A stretch of DNA of 64,000 bases. Source: Zygaena filipendulae. Its lineage: Eukaryota > Arthropoda > Insecta > Lepidoptera > Zygaenidae. This document shows positions 63,966 to 64,000 of this stretch, in pieces. Each line of letters starts with the position of its first letter. Positions within the stretch are counted from its first letter, which is position 1. The DNA is taken from the NCBI GenBank assembly GCA_907165275.2, contig OU015650.1, positions 14,600,001-14,664,000 on the forward strand. Direction: 5' to 3'. A program made the translations under genes and the position numbers. The notes beneath the pieces were generated by a model. The model was not told where the DNA came from, did not search any database, and worked only from the letters and a program-made list of their open reading frames with translations.

Positions 63966-64000
63966 CTATCGAAGCTTGTTACCTCGCAATCCCGGGGTTA

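Overview
This window reads as nuclear DNA of a moth or butterfly, made almost entirely of transposable-element sequence. The base composition is AT-rich, there are no bacterial-style operons, and no long host coding sequence is visible. The order is inferred from repeat families I recognise as typical of Lepidoptera: dozens of helitron-like copies ending in a GC-rich hairpin plus CTAG, tRNA-derived SINEs, Jockey/CR1-, RTE- and R1-type LINE pieces, and many MITEs. I could not search a database, so family names rest on motif reading.

The only long intact coding sequences belong to retrotransposons. One apparently full-length two-ORF non-LTR element lies at about 46.5-51.26 kb: ORF1 has a PHD-type zinc finger and coiled coil, ORF2 an endonuclease and reverse transcriptase. 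A second, 5'-truncated element at 35177-37257 keeps 666 open reverse-transcriptase codons and sits inside a helitron-like copy between 6-bp target duplications. Smaller coding relics are an R1-like C-terminus (3574-3750), an RTE-like C-terminus (9931-10029), a Jockey-like C-terminus (1853-2050, minus strand) and a Tigger/pogo transposase C-terminus (24284-24454, minus strand) inside an element with 20-bp perfect terminal repeats. The only host-gene candidate is a possible terminal exon at 63732-63965, cut by the window edge.

Layout: 0-10 kb holds helitron-like copies, a CRE-bearing MITE, LINE tails, a GC-rich palindrome and a SINE. 10-20 kb holds MITE families, tandem helitron-like copies and two nests. 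20-35 kb holds a satellite grown next to a LINE tail, the Tigger relic, several foldbacks and a larger helitron with about 400-bp internal repeats. 35-46 kb holds the truncated LINE, SINEs and a head-to-head LTR relic. 46-51 kb is the full-length LINE. 52-54 kb is a near-perfect palindrome of inverted LTRs around a tRNA-Lys primer-binding site. 54-64 kb holds more MITEs, nested hAT and helitron copies and the putative exon.

The elements mostly do not cooperate as a pathway; they nest in one another, and helitron-like copies are the commonest landing site. The points most worth a second look are the two inverted-LTR structures, the eight MITE copies that mostly carry paired TGACGTCA (CRE) palindromes, and the helitron-like family in which one 3' end is joined to several unrelated bodies.
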